Origin: Mucilaginibacter sp. dw_454
Lineage (GTDB): Bacteria; Bacteroidota; Bacteroidia; Sphingobacteriales; Sphingobacteriaceae
DNA length: 64,000 nt
Assembly: GCF_018449775.1 (NCBI RefSeq)
Contig: NZ_JAAVVB010000001.1
Span: 930,001-994,000 of the forward strand
Reading direction: 5' to 3'
Shown here: one piece after another, positions 43,344 through 51,816 of the stretch
Position numbering within the stretch: position 1 is the first letter of the stretch
How the letters are laid out: each line of letters begins with the position of its first letter
Notes under the pieces: generated by a model
Database searches by the model: none
Told to the model about the DNA's origin: nothing
What the model saw: the letters and a program-made list of their open reading frames with translations, nothing else
Position numbers and translations under genes: made by a program

Positions 43344-44018
43344 ATGAAGAAAAGCTTTATAGCAACTGCTATCCTGAGTTTATGTATTACTGCGACTTTC
43401 GCTCAGTCAACACCCAGCCCTAAACCGGCTTATTGGGATGATGTACAGGTTATCAAGAAGTACGATGGCATGTTTGCTGCACCTAAGAACCCGCTTTTGT
43501 TTGTGGGCAGCTCGTCTATCCGTAAATGGGACGACGCGCAGTGGGCCTTTGCACCATACAATGCATTAAACCGTGGCATTGGCGGTGCTGAAACTAATGA
43601 CATCATTTATTGGCTGAACGATCTGGTATTTAAATACAAACCCAAACAACTGGTGATCTATGTGGGTGAAAATGACATGGTCGACGGTAAAGCGCCGGCC
43701 ACTGCAGATACCGTTTATAGCCGAACTATGAAGCTATACGCCGGTATAAGAGCTCAGCTGCCAACGGTCCCGATCATCTATATCGGGATGAAACCAAGTC
43801 CTTCGCGCGTGAAGATCATGCCTGAAGAACTGAAGTTTAACCAGATGATGAAGGACTTCATTGCCAAAGAGAAGAATATCGTATTTGTGGATGTGTACCC
43901 GCTGATGTTAGATAACGGCAAGTTGCGCCCCGAGCTATACCTCGGCGATAACCTGCATATGAAACAGCTGGGTTATGATATCTGGGAGAAGGCTATTCGG
44001 CCCTATCTGATCAAGTGA
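43344..44018 (+). CDS. GDSL/SGNH-family lipase or esterase, secreted
   Basis: A 224-residue exported protein (signal peptide ends in TFAQ). SGNH blocks: FVGSSSIRKW (53-62) with the serine nucleophile, GIGGAETND with Gly of the oxyanion hole, YVGENDM with Asn110, and DNLHMKQLGY with D202 and H205. This is the PAF-acetylhydrolase-like group that often works on acetyl esters of glycans. It stands alone between the antiporter and an intergenic region with element B. Confidence 0.88.
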   Translation: MKKSFIATAILSLCITATFAQSTPSPKPAYWDDVQVIKKYDGMFAAPKNPLLFVGSSSIRKWDDAQWAFAPYNALNRGIGGAETNDIIYWLNDLVFKYKPKQLVIYVGENDMVDGKAPATADTVYSRTMKLYAGIRAQLPTVPIIYIGMKPSPSRVKIMPEELKFNQMMKDFIAKEKNIVFVDVYPLMLDNGKLRPELYLGDNLHMKQLGYDIWEKAIRPYLIK

Positions 44019-44036
44019 TGTAGGGTCAATCTGTTT

Positions 44037-44173
44037 TGTTTCACGTGCGTGTGTAACAGATGAAACAAGTGAAACACAATATTTATTTAAGTAATTAATA
44101 ATCAGATTTTTGAATATTTACAGTGAAACAAAATGAAACAGTAAAAATGACTTTTAGGTATTTTTTTGTTTCA
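44037..44173. repeat. Element B: intergenic array of the word TGAAACA
   Basis: Twin of element A with another word. TGTTTCA (reverse) starts at 44037; a degenerate TGTAACA at 44052; TGAAACA at 44061, 44070, 44124 and 44134; TGTTTCA again at 44167. Spacings copy element A: three words 9 bases apart (44052, 44061, 44070), a pair 10 bases apart (44124, 44134), then TGACTTTTA starting 14 bases after the second of the pair (44148), then a last word behind a T-run. The CGTGCGTG core directly follows the first word. Octamers TGTTTCAC and GTGAAACA are reverse complements. Confidence 0.8.
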
Positions 44174-44280
44174 CTGGCCTTTCATTTTCTGTATGCCTTC
44201 AAACACACTAAAAAACATTAAATAACCGTTAAAAGCGCTTTGTTTTTTAATTGATTGGTAAAAAACACCAATAAAAAGGC

Positions 44281-44369
44281 TGTCATGCTGAGGCACTCGA
44301 AGCATGAGCGCAAGGCTAATGAACGTACGTAATTCCCAACGCTCACCCTTCGAGTGCCTCAGGGTGACA
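44281..44369. repeat. Long imperfect inverted repeat of common Bacteroidota type
   Basis: Left arm 44281-44310 (TGTCATGCTGAGGCACTCGA...) pairs with right arm 44340-44369 (...CTTCGAGTGCCTCAGGG). Within the arms a 16-bp block CTGAGGCACTCGAAG plus TGAGCG is shared. Such repeats are found by the dozen in Bacteroidota genomes between convergent genes and probably act as terminators or are relics of MITEs. It sits 15 bases from the batE stop. Confidence 0.75.
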
Positions 44370-44383
44370 CCCCCTACTTTAGT

Positions 44384-45151
44384 TTAAATCTCCTTAACAT
44401 CCCCTTCTTTGATCCAGCCTTCGTTACCATTAGCAATCTTGATCCTGATCCAGCCGTTGTTATTGCCCATTATGTTTACTTTGGTACCATCGTGTAACAC
44501 AAAAGTGGTCGATACGGCCTCGGCAGGACTGGTTTTGACGTTTACCGACGAAGTAAACACAATGGCTTGTTTATTATTATCAAAATAATTTGCCTGGCTG
44601 CAGGCTATGATGATGGCACAGATCGCCACAAAAAAGAAAAATATCGAGCTAAAGAAAGCAAACCGCTTCGCTCCTGCCGCTAACGCAAAGAAATACCAGA
44701 TCAGTAATGCCGAGCCAATCAATGTCAATATAATAGCGGTCGTCGCCAAACCATCGGCCGAATAATTTAGAATAAACCCTTTCCACCATCGGCTTACAAA
44801 AAACTCAGGCGCTTCATCTATCTTGTCTACCGTCTTTGAGGTAGCCAGGCGAATGTTAAAGTTAATATCATCGTCGCCGGGTGCCAGCCTATGCGCCTTC
44901 TCGAAATATAATAGCGCCTGTGGAATGTCACCCTCTTTGTAACTGCAATTGCCCAGGTTAAAATAAACCGATGCAGACTCTTGTCCGGTTTCCAGGATGC
45001 GCTGGTAAGTTTCGGTGGCTTCCTTATACTGTCCCTTGCTGTAAAGCTCGTTAGCTTTTTCAAAAAGTGGTTGTTTGTTCGCAAATAATAACGCCGGCAA
45101 GCAAAAAGTCGCCAAAAAACAAAGTGTTAGTTTGATCCGGTTAAATTTCAT
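44384..45151 (-). CDS. batE: BatE-like TPR and SH3 domain protein
   Basis: A 255-residue protein: signal peptide, TPR repeats (FEKANELYSKGQYKEATETYQ, VYFNLGNCSYKEGDIPQALLYFEKAHRL; residues 29-100), two membrane helices (about 135-185), and a C-terminal bacterial SH3 domain (VKTSPAEAVSTTFVLHDGTKVNI..., GNEGWIKEGDVKEI). This is the BatE layout. It is the last gene of the moxR-bat operon and overlaps batD by 11 bases. Bat proteins are membrane-bound and linked to stress or aerotolerance in Bacteroides, but their mechanism is unsettled. Confidence 0.9.
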   Translation of the reverse strand: MKFNRIKLTLCFLATFCLPALLFANKQPLFEKANELYSKGQYKEATETYQRILETGQESASVYFNLGNCSYKEGDIPQALLYFEKAHRLAPGDDDINFNIRLATSKTVDKIDEAPEFFVSRWWKGFILNYSADGLATTAIILTLIGSALLIWYFFALAAGAKRFAFFSSIFFFFVAICAIIIACSQANYFDNNKQAIVFTSSVNVKTSPAEAVSTTFVLHDGTKVNIMGNNNGWIRIKIANGNEGWIKEGDVKEI

Positions 45152-46943
45152 CTTCTATAGCATTAATTGATCCTTTTGCTTTATCAAATACCTGTTGTGC
45201 CGATATGTGCGTTACCGGTGCATAACGCGCCATCTCGCACAGATCCAGGGTATCAAGCAATTCGTTCGTTGTTTCTTCTTTAACTGACCTGGCTCTTAAA
45301 GCAGCCGCTATAGTCTCTCTATCAAGATCGGCATAAGAGATATTCAGTTTGTCGCTCAAATAACCGTACAAGCCTTTAAATACAGCCTCATAAAATGCGT
45401 GCGTATTGTTGGTTTGCAGTTCTTTATTAGCAATAGCCAGATGTTTTGCGGCCACTTTACCTGCACGGCGACTTTTTACATTGACTATATCGGCATTATT
45501 TCTGCGCATTTGGTTACGATAAGCAAATGCACCAACGCACAAAAGCGGCCCTAATAATAACAATAGGTAAAAACCTGCAGAGCCAAAGAAGCCTTCGCCG
45601 GTATCGCGTAACTCAGGGCTTCCGGTTTTAATGTAGCGGATATCTTTGCTGAGCAGCTTAACGTCTTCCTGGTTATCACCAGATATGGCGGTTACATTCT
45701 CTTCATGCAGACCTTTTTCGACCTTAATTTTGAAACCCCGGGTAGTCAAGCTTACGTAACGACCAGTGGCTGGATTAAAGTAAGAAAACTTAACCGGGTC
45801 AATCGTATAATCGCCTTTATGACGCGGGATGATCAAGTAATTATAAATGCGATTGCCCGCCGAACCATAGGCATTCTGTGTCACCGTATCGGTGATCTTT
45901 GGATCATATTTTTCAAAATCAGCCGGAAAATTCGGACTCAAATCTTTCAGTAATTTGATATTGCCAAAACCGGATATTTTGATCTTATAGTTGATAGGCT
46001 CGTTAGCTTTCAAATGATCTTTATCTATTGATGCTTCAATATTAAACTTGCCAACTGCACCGGCAAAACCGGTGGGTTTTCCCGCTTCGGGCAATGGTTT
46101 TACGTGTACCACAACAGGTAAGCTTTTGGCCGGATAATTAATTTCCTGGGTGTTGCCGCCAAAAAACTGATCCATAAAATCGCGCGGCGACGATTGCACA
46201 CGGGCCAAAAAAGTCATTTCAAACGGATCGATCGTAATATTACCGGCATGTTCCGGGAACAAAATGATCTGTTTTAAATCGGCTATATTGTAACGTTCGC
46301 CTTTGTACGTACCTATACGGAACTGAGCCGGTTGTGTTTGCTTTACATCCTCATTCCAAAAACCCGTCAAATCAGGCATTTTATTGGTTTGATTTTGTAA
46401 AATGTCAACCCGCGTAAAAATGCGGTAGGTTAACACAATAGGCTGCCCCTGGTACACATTGTTCTTATCAATATCCGAACGTAAAAATAGCAGCTTAGAG
46501 AGGTCTACGTTATTGCCCTGGGTTTGATCAGCCCCGGTTACGTTTCCACCATTGTTTTGCTGAGTGGCTTTACGTTTAATCACTGTTATCTTTATTGGGT
46601 TGGAGCTCAATTTTTTGCCGTTAACTACAACCGATGCAGACCCGATGGTGAAAGTTCCCACACGCATAGGCGCCAATATATAACTCACCGAAGAACTGGA
46701 AGTTGCCTTACCATTAATAAACTCCATACTGTTAGAAACGTTCGGCCCGCTTAGCAATTGAAAATCAACCAGATCCGGCGGGTTGAAATTGTTGCCCTCT
46801 CCACTTATGCTAAACGTAATCTGAAATTGCTCGCCGGTGCTAACCGTGGTTTGACTTGCGGTGGCTACAAATTTGCCATCCTGCGCAAAAACCGGCGCGG
46901 CCGCAAATAACAAAAGGGTTAATATGTAATGTTTTATCTTCAT
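45141..46943 (-). CDS. batD: BatD family protein
   Basis: A 600-residue exported membrane protein. A signal peptide (ends VFAQ) is followed by repeated beta-sandwich (BatD) domains: VSTGEQFQITFSISGEGNNF, DIDKNNVYQGQPIVLTYRIFTRV and KANEPINYKIKISGFGN. One membrane helix lies near 465-485, and a helical cytoplasmic tail of about 110 residues ends the protein. It probably forms the periplasmic part of the Bat complex. A 169-base gap with an inverted repeat separates it from batC upstream. Confidence 0.92.
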   Translation of the reverse strand: MKIKHYILTLLLFAAAPVFAQDGKFVATASQTTVSTGEQFQITFSISGEGNNFNPPDLVDFQLLSGPNVSNSMEFINGKATSSSSVSYILAPMRVGTFTIGSASVVVNGKKLSSNPIKITVIKRKATQQNNGGNVTGADQTQGNNVDLSKLLFLRSDIDKNNVYQGQPIVLTYRIFTRVDILQNQTNKMPDLTGFWNEDVKQTQPAQFRIGTYKGERYNIADLKQIILFPEHAGNITIDPFEMTFLARVQSSPRDFMDQFFGGNTQEINYPAKSLPVVVHVKPLPEAGKPTGFAGAVGKFNIEASIDKDHLKANEPINYKIKISGFGNIKLLKDLSPNFPADFEKYDPKITDTVTQNAYGSAGNRIYNYLIIPRHKGDYTIDPVKFSYFNPATGRYVSLTTRGFKIKVEKGLHEENVTAISGDNQEDVKLLSKDIRYIKTGSPELRDTGEGFFGSAGFYLLLLLGPLLCVGAFAYRNQMRRNNADIVNVKSRRAGKVAAKHLAIANKELQTNNTHAFYEAVFKGLYGYLSDKLNISYADLDRETIAAALRARSVKEETTNELLDTLDLCEMARYAPVTHISAQQVFDKAKGSINAIEDEI

Positions 46944-46969
46944 TTATCTCAAGCCGTTACGGCTTTATA

Positions 46970-47101
46970 TCAATGTTGTTAAGTTAAATAAATTCGACCG
47001 AGGTACGAGGGAAAAATCTATAGATGACAGGTGCGTTACCGGTCCGTGTATAGATCTCTCAAATCGTTCGAGATGACAAAATCTCAACTTAACGACATTG
47101 A
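46970..47101. repeat. Inverted-repeat element between batC and batD
   Basis: Terminal arms TCAATGTTGTTAAGTT (46970-46985) and AACTTAACGACATTGA (47086-47101) are reverse complements with one G-T mismatch over 16 bp. The inside holds shorter echoes (TCTATAGAT, GTATAGATCTCTC, CGTTCGAGATGACA) typical of a MITE-like Bacteroidota repeat. It sits within an operon, so read-through or partial termination here would change the batD/batE to batA-C ratio. Confidence 0.7.
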
Positions 47102-47112
47102 CCTGTATGTAT

Positions 47113-47829
47113 CTACCAGTCTTTTGCCGGACGACCAGCAGTACCGCGAGCCTTTTTGCCTTTTAACTTATCCTGTGTTTGTTTTTCGTCGTTATTCAAA
47201 GCGTCCAGCATGCGCTGTGCATCTTCTTTCGAGATATTATTAGGATTAGATTGTTGCTGCTTATCCTGCTTTTGCTGGTCCTTTTTATCCTGATTTTTTT
47301 TATCGTCGTTGTTCTTCTTGTCCTGGTTGTTTTTATCCTGGTTCTGCTTTTGATCTTTATTGTCTTTGTTATTCTTACCGTCTTTTTGTTGTTGCTGCTG
47401 TTGTTTTTTTAACTTTTCTTGCGCATAAGCCAGGTTATAACGGGTTTCCTCATCCTTAGGGTTGTTCAGTAAAGATTTTTTATAGGCATCTACACTTTCT
47501 TCCAGCTTTTGGTTTTGCAGCATGGAATTGCCCAGGTTATGGTAGGCGTGCGCTACCACATTTTTATCGCCGCCGGCATCGGCAATCTTTTTAAATTGAT
47601 CGGCAGCTTTATCATACTGCTTTTGTTTATAAAGTGCGTCGCCTAAGTTAAAATTGCCGGGCACATTTTGCTCTTTTTTGGCGACAGCCTCACGGTAAGC
47701 CTCTTCAGCCTCTTTATATTTTTTTTGCTGATAAAGCTCATTACCTTTTTTTACATAGCTCCGCTCCTGTTGAGCAAACAGCTGCAACCCCGAGCCTAAA
47801 AATATCACAATTATCAATAACTGCTTCAT
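47113..47829 (-). CDS. batC: BatC-like TPR protein with charged low-complexity tail
   Basis: A 238-residue exported protein. After the signal peptide come three TPR units (VKKGNELYQQKKYKEAEEAYREAV, GNFNLGDALYKQKQYDKAADQFKKI, AYHNLGNSMLQNQKLEESVDAYKKSL; residues 25-135). Residues about 150-200 are almost only Lys, Gln, Asn and Asp, a low-complexity linker, and the end is basic. It fits BatC. Its start overlaps batB by four bases (ATGA). Confidence 0.9.
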   Translation of the reverse strand: MKQLLIIVIFLGSGLQLFAQQERSYVKKGNELYQQKKYKEAEEAYREAVAKKEQNVPGNFNLGDALYKQKQYDKAADQFKKIADAGGDKNVVAHAYHNLGNSMLQNQKLEESVDAYKKSLLNNPKDEETRYNLAYAQEKLKKQQQQQQKDGKNNKDNKDQKQNQDKNNQDKKNNDDKKNQDKKDQQKQDKQQQSNPNNISKEDAQRMLDALNNDEKQTQDKLKGKKARGTAGRPAKDW

Positions 47830-48866
47830 GGGTTCTTTACTTCAAATAGTTTCACCTTGCTTAATCTTAAACTTTTACGATTAGTAATAAAAAACTCTAT
47901 CAGCAGGCATAGCAAAGCTGCCGCAAGGAAATATTGAAACCTGTCTTCAAAATCTTTAAATGATTTGGCATCATAAGTTTTGCGCTGTACTTTTTCTATC
48001 TGCGCCATCACTATATTGATGCCGCTATTTGCATTAGTAGCACGTACATAGGTTCCATTACCCGCCTCGGCTATCTCCTTACCCATGCTTTCGTCTAGCT
48101 TACTGATTACCGTATGGCCGGCACTATCCACATGGAAACCAACCTGCTTATTACCCTGGTAAATTGGTATAGCAGCGCCTTCTTCAGAGCCCATGCCAAT
48201 AACGTTAACTGTGACATCCTTATCCAAAGCGTTTTTTGCTGCCGCCACAGCATCGTCCTCATGGTTTTCGCCATCGGTTATAATGATCATGGATTTGCCG
48301 GTACCATCGTTAAAATCGAACGACTTCATGCCCAGATCAATAGCTGAACCGATAGCAGTACCCTGTGTGGGTACCATGCTGGTATTGATGGTATTTAAAA
48401 ATAGTTTTGCTGCCGAGTAATCTGTAGTAATAGGCAACTGTACATAAGCTTCGCCGGCAAATACTACAATGCCTATTCTATCGCTATGCAGGTTATCTAT
48501 TAGCTGCGCGATGGCTTGTTTGGCGTTCTCTAAACGGTTAGGCTGCATATCCTGCGAAAGCATACTATTTGATACATCAAGCAGTATCATCAAATCTGCG
48601 CCTTTGCGCTTTTCTTCTACCATCTTCGATCCAATCTGCGGATCGGCAATGCCTACTACTAAAAAGCCAAAAGCTATGATAAACAGGATGAATTTTAAAC
48701 GCGGAGCGCTGAATGAAACATCGGCCACAATGTTGTTCACCACGTTTCTATCGCCGAAGGCTTTCAGCACTTTACTTTTCCAGCGGCTTACCCAAATAAA
48801 CAGCAGGATAAACACCGGGATAGCAGCCAGCGCCCATAAATATTCTGTATGTGCAAAACGTAACAT
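47826..48866 (-). CDS. batB: BatB, von Willebrand factor A domain membrane protein
   Basis: A 346-residue protein with two N-terminal membrane helices (8-26, 58-75), a VWA domain (90-290) carrying the MIDAS motif D97-V-S-N-S101 and later TDGENHEDD, and a C-terminal helix (about 312-330). The VWA part should face the periplasm and bind partners through a metal ion. Adjacent paralog BatA shares the QPNRLE block after MIDAS. Overlaps BatA by one base. Confidence 0.93.
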   Translation of the reverse strand: MLRFAHTEYLWALAAIPVFILLFIWVSRWKSKVLKAFGDRNVVNNIVADVSFSAPRLKFILFIIAFGFLVVGIADPQIGSKMVEEKRKGADLMILLDVSNSMLSQDMQPNRLENAKQAIAQLIDNLHSDRIGIVVFAGEAYVQLPITTDYSAAKLFLNTINTSMVPTQGTAIGSAIDLGMKSFDFNDGTGKSMIIITDGENHEDDAVAAAKNALDKDVTVNVIGMGSEEGAAIPIYQGNKQVGFHVDSAGHTVISKLDESMGKEIAEAGNGTYVRATNANSGINIVMAQIEKVQRKTYDAKSFKDFEDRFQYFLAAALLCLLIEFFITNRKSLRLSKVKLFEVKNP

Positions 48867-49870
48867 TAGGTTAGTGCTCCTTTCAGTAACGTGTTTTTAA
48901 CAATAAACTCTAAGGCCAGAAACAGCAGCGCCAGTAGTGCAAACGGCAAAAACATTTCTGTCTTCTTGTTATACTCAGTAACGTCTATTTTGGCTTTCTC
49001 TAAGCGGTCAATCTGTTCGTAAATGCTCTTCAATTTTTCGTTATCTGTAGCGCGGAAATATTTGCCTCCGGTTATATCAGCGATCTTTTGCAAAGTCGGC
49101 TCGTCAACATCTACCAGCATTTTTTGATATTGGATACCCATTGGTGTTTGTACCGGGTAAGGGGCATAACCATGTGTGCCAATGCCTACGGTATAAACCC
49201 TTACGTTAAACTGTTTGGCAATTTGCGCAGCAGTTATAGGCGGAATAGAACCCATGTTGTTTGATCCGTCAGTCAGTAAAATCACCACCTTGCTTTTAGC
49301 TTCGCTGTCTTTTAAACGGTTTACGGCAGTGGCAAGTCCCATACCTATGGCAGTGCCGTCATTAATCATCCCGTAATGAATATCGTTATATAGGTTGACC
49401 AATACTGTATGATCAATAGTAAGTGGGCATTGCGTAAAGCTTTCGCCACTGAAAATAACCAGGCCGATACGATCGTTAGGACGATTCTTAATAAAATCTA
49501 TAGCGATATTTTTACCGGCTTCTAAACGATTAGGCTGAAAATCGGCTGCCAGCATGCTGCCGGAGATATCTGAGGCAATGATAATATCGATACCTTCGGT
49601 AGTGGTATTTTGCCAGCTCAATGAGCTTTGGGGACGGGCCAACCCAACAATTAGTGCTATTAATGCCAACGATCTCAACACTATTTCTAAATGTCTTAGT
49701 TTAGGCACTACACTCTTAACCGGCGCAGAAAATCCTTTAACGGTGGATACATTCAGATACCCGTAAAGCTGTTTTTGCCGCCAAATATACCAGGCCACCA
49801 TTACCGGGATAAGCAGCAAGAACCAAAAGAAAAACGGGTGGGCAAATTCGATGTTCTTAAACAGCGCCAT
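48866..49870 (-). CDS. batA: BatA, von Willebrand factor A domain membrane protein
   Basis: A 334-residue paralog of BatB: N-terminal helices at 12-28 and 64-80, VWA domain with MIDAS D101-I-S-G-S105 and LLTDGSNNMG, and a C-terminal membrane helix. The open frame extends 18 codons further upstream to 49924, but the ATG at 49870 (MALFKNIEFAHP) is the usual family start and the upstream stretch overlaps the previous gene more deeply. It overlaps that gene by 14 bases. Confidence 0.93.
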   Translation of the reverse strand: MALFKNIEFAHPFFFWFLLLIPVMVAWYIWRQKQLYGYLNVSTVKGFSAPVKSVVPKLRHLEIVLRSLALIALIVGLARPQSSLSWQNTTTEGIDIIIASDISGSMLAADFQPNRLEAGKNIAIDFIKNRPNDRIGLVIFSGESFTQCPLTIDHTVLVNLYNDIHYGMINDGTAIGMGLATAVNRLKDSEAKSKVVILLTDGSNNMGSIPPITAAQIAKQFNVRVYTVGIGTHGYAPYPVQTPMGIQYQKMLVDVDEPTLQKIADITGGKYFRATDNEKLKSIYEQIDRLEKAKIDVTEYNKKTEMFLPFALLALLFLALEFIVKNTLLKGALT

Positions 49871-50834
49871 CTGCACCTCCTTCGGTTTCTTTTGGCTGGG
49901 TAGTTTGCTGTGTTTTTTGAACAAAAGCCAATGCCTTTTCTATAGCAGCCTCGTTATCTACAGGAGTAGGCTTTTCTTTGGCGAATTTTACCAAGTCGGC
50001 AGTTGTCAGTATGCGTTGCAGCTCTGCACGATTATCGGCGGCTATTTCACATGATTTTAAAGAATACAAGATCTCATCCGTAGTTTGCTCGTGCGTCCTT
50101 ACGTCATATCGTTGCTCCAGGTATTCGCGTAAAATATCGGTCAGTTCAATATAATATAGCTTCACCTCGTCCTGCTGCCAAAGTTTTTTGGCCTGCAATT
50201 CTTTCAATTTCTCAATAGCGATGGTATGTGGCGGAATCACCGGCTTAGTTATTTTTATTACAGGCTCAATTTTAGGTTTATTACGCAAATAGTAAATCAG
50301 CCCAACAATTAACGCTATTAAGATCAAGCCGCCTATAATCCAAACCAGGTGATCATGTACCCAATCAACAATTGTATAGGTAACAATTACCGGCTTCTTG
50401 ATATCATAAATTGATTTTGTGGTATCAATTTTTACGCTTTGCACCTGAATAGTTAATTCGTTGCTTTTTACGATACTGCCATGCGTGATAAAATTAAAAG
50501 CAGGCATAGTGTGTACTCCGGCGTCAAAGCTGGTAATTATGTACGCCTGGGTAATTGTGATCATGTTTTTATTTTTCTGATCGACAACTGTGTCCGGTTT
50601 ATTAGCGCTTACTATCTGTACCGTGCTGGTAATGGTGTCACCAAGCTTAGGAAAATCCACATGCGCTTTTGCCGCCTGCGTAACCACCAGGAACAATTTG
50701 GTTTGATCGCCTAATTTGATGGTATAATCCTGCAGGCGTGCATCAACCAGGATACCTTGCGCCGAGGCACTTTTTATCCCACAAATTAAAACTACAGCAA
50801 GCAGCGTATAATTAAAAAACAATCTTTTTATCAT
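49857..50834 (-). CDS. Bat-operon membrane protein (BatD-like N-terminus, DUF4381-like C-terminus)
   Basis: About 325 residues: signal peptide (ends SASAQ), an extracytoplasmic beta domain (LQDYTIKLGDQTKLFLVVTQ, YIITSFDAGVHTMPAFNF), one membrane helix (about 164-188) and a cytoplasmic helical part (IEKLKELQAKKLWQQDEVKLYYIELTDILREYLEQRY) like DUF4381. Found between the DUF58 and batA genes in many Bacteroidota. A GTG at 50840 would overlap the DUF58 stop; the ATG at 50834 lies two bases after it. Either start is possible. Confidence 0.85.
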   Translation of the reverse strand: MIKRLFFNYTLLAVVLICGIKSASAQGILVDARLQDYTIKLGDQTKLFLVVTQAAKAHVDFPKLGDTITSTVQIVSANKPDTVVDQKNKNMITITQAYIITSFDAGVHTMPAFNFITHGSIVKSNELTIQVQSVKIDTTKSIYDIKKPVIVTYTIVDWVHDHLVWIIGGLILIALIVGLIYYLRNKPKIEPVIKITKPVIPPHTIAIEKLKELQAKKLWQQDEVKLYYIELTDILREYLEQRYDVRTHEQTTDEILYSLKSCEIAADNRAELQRILTTADLVKFAKEKPTPVDNEAAIEKALAFVQKTQQTTQPKETEGGADGAV

Positions 50835-50836
50835 GC

Positions 50837-51718
50837 TCACCTTTTCTTCTCCCGTTTTTTAAATAATGTCATTAAAGGTTTTACATAGGTTTCGTGGGTA
50901 CCGATTGAGGTGGTGTCTACTCCTGAACGGCTAAAGGTATCCTTGAGTTGTTCGGTACGTTTAATAGCGTCGGTTTTAAAGGCGGCGCGTACCTCTTTAT
51001 CGCTGGTATTTACCCACATTAACTGGCCCGACTCTTCGTCACGAACAGGGATCAAACCCAGATCAGGAAATTCTTCTTCGTGCTTATCGTACAGCCTTAA
51101 AGCAATCACATCATGTTTTTTATTGGCGATCTTCAACTCGTTTTCGAATGCCGGACTAATAAAATCTGAAATAATAAAAGCCGTACATTTCTTTTTAATG
51201 GCCGATGTAAAGTATTTCAAAGCTACACCAACGTCGGTACCTTTATTTTCGGGCTTAAAGTCTATCAACTCACGAATGATCATCAGGATATGACTGCGGC
51301 CCTTTTTAGGCGGAATAAATTTTTCGATCTTATCACTAAAGAAAATCACACCGACCTTATCGTTATTCTGTATGGCCGAAAAAGCCAGCACCGCGCAAAG
51401 CTCGGTAGCCAGGTCCTGTTTCTGCTGATTAATGGTACCAAAGTTTTCAGATCCGCTCACATCCATTAATAACATAACGGTTAACTCACGTTCCTCATCA
51501 AAAACCTTAACGTAGGGGTGATTAAAGCGCGCTGTAACGTTCCAGTCTATGGTTCTGATCTCATCACCCACCTGGTACTCGCGCACCTCGCTAAAGGCCA
51601 TACCACGGCCCTTAAAAGCAGAGTGATACTCGCCCGAGAATATGTGGTTGCTCAGTCCACGGGTTTTGATCTCTATCTTTCGTACCTTTTTTAATAATTC
51701 CTGCGTGTCTCTAGCCAT
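50837..51718 (-). CDS. DUF58 domain protein of the moxR-bat operon
   Basis: About 293 residues. The DUF58 signature is GRGMAFSEVREYQVGDEIRTIDWNVTARF, followed by a VWA-like domain with LLMDVSGSENFG and IISDFISP. It is thought to be a client or partner of the MoxR ATPase. The frame can be opened at a TTG at 51739, but that codon lies in an inverted repeat, and the ATG at 51718 (MARDTQELLKKVRKI) is the normal family start. Confidence 0.92.
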   Translation of the reverse strand: MARDTQELLKKVRKIEIKTRGLSNHIFSGEYHSAFKGRGMAFSEVREYQVGDEIRTIDWNVTARFNHPYVKVFDEERELTVMLLMDVSGSENFGTINQQKQDLATELCAVLAFSAIQNNDKVGVIFFSDKIEKFIPPKKGRSHILMIIRELIDFKPENKGTDVGVALKYFTSAIKKKCTAFIISDFISPAFENELKIANKKHDVIALRLYDKHEEEFPDLGLIPVRDEESGQLMWVNTSDKEVRAAFKTDAIKRTEQLKDTFSRSGVDTTSIGTHETYVKPLMTLFKKREKKR

Positions 51719-51725
51719 TTTTTTA

Positions 51726-51813
51726 GAATCAAGAGCCAAGAATCAAGAGTCAATATCAAGAAGGACATTCGAACTATTTATTCTCTTGTCTCTTGATTCT
51801 TGACTCTTGATTC
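51726..51813. repeat. 28-bp inverted repeat between moxR and DUF58 genes
   Basis: Left arm 51726-51753 and right arm 51786-51813 pair over 28 bases with two mismatches; each arm itself contains the direct repeat GAATCAAGAG twice. The loop is 32 bases. It fills the 98-base gap between moxR and the DUF58 gene, so a large RNA hairpin would form inside the operon message. Confidence 0.75.
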
Positions 51814-51816
51814 TCC

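Larger units (their letters stand above)
44019..44383. other. 365-base non-coding gap between convergent genes
   Basis: This gap separates the GDSL esterase (plus) and batE (minus). It contains element B (44037-44173), a short hairpin (ATTGGT at 44254-44259 with ACCAAT at 44267-44272) between T-run and A-run sequences that may help end transcripts, and a Bacteroidota-type inverted repeat at 44281-44369. No credible reading frame was seen. Confidence 0.8.

Noticed and set aside
47179..47412. Plus-strand hydrophobic 77-codon frame opposite batC
   Set aside because: It is the antisense of the Lys/Gln/Asn/Asp low-complexity tail of BatC, which reads as Leu/Val/Phe on the other strand; no start signal.
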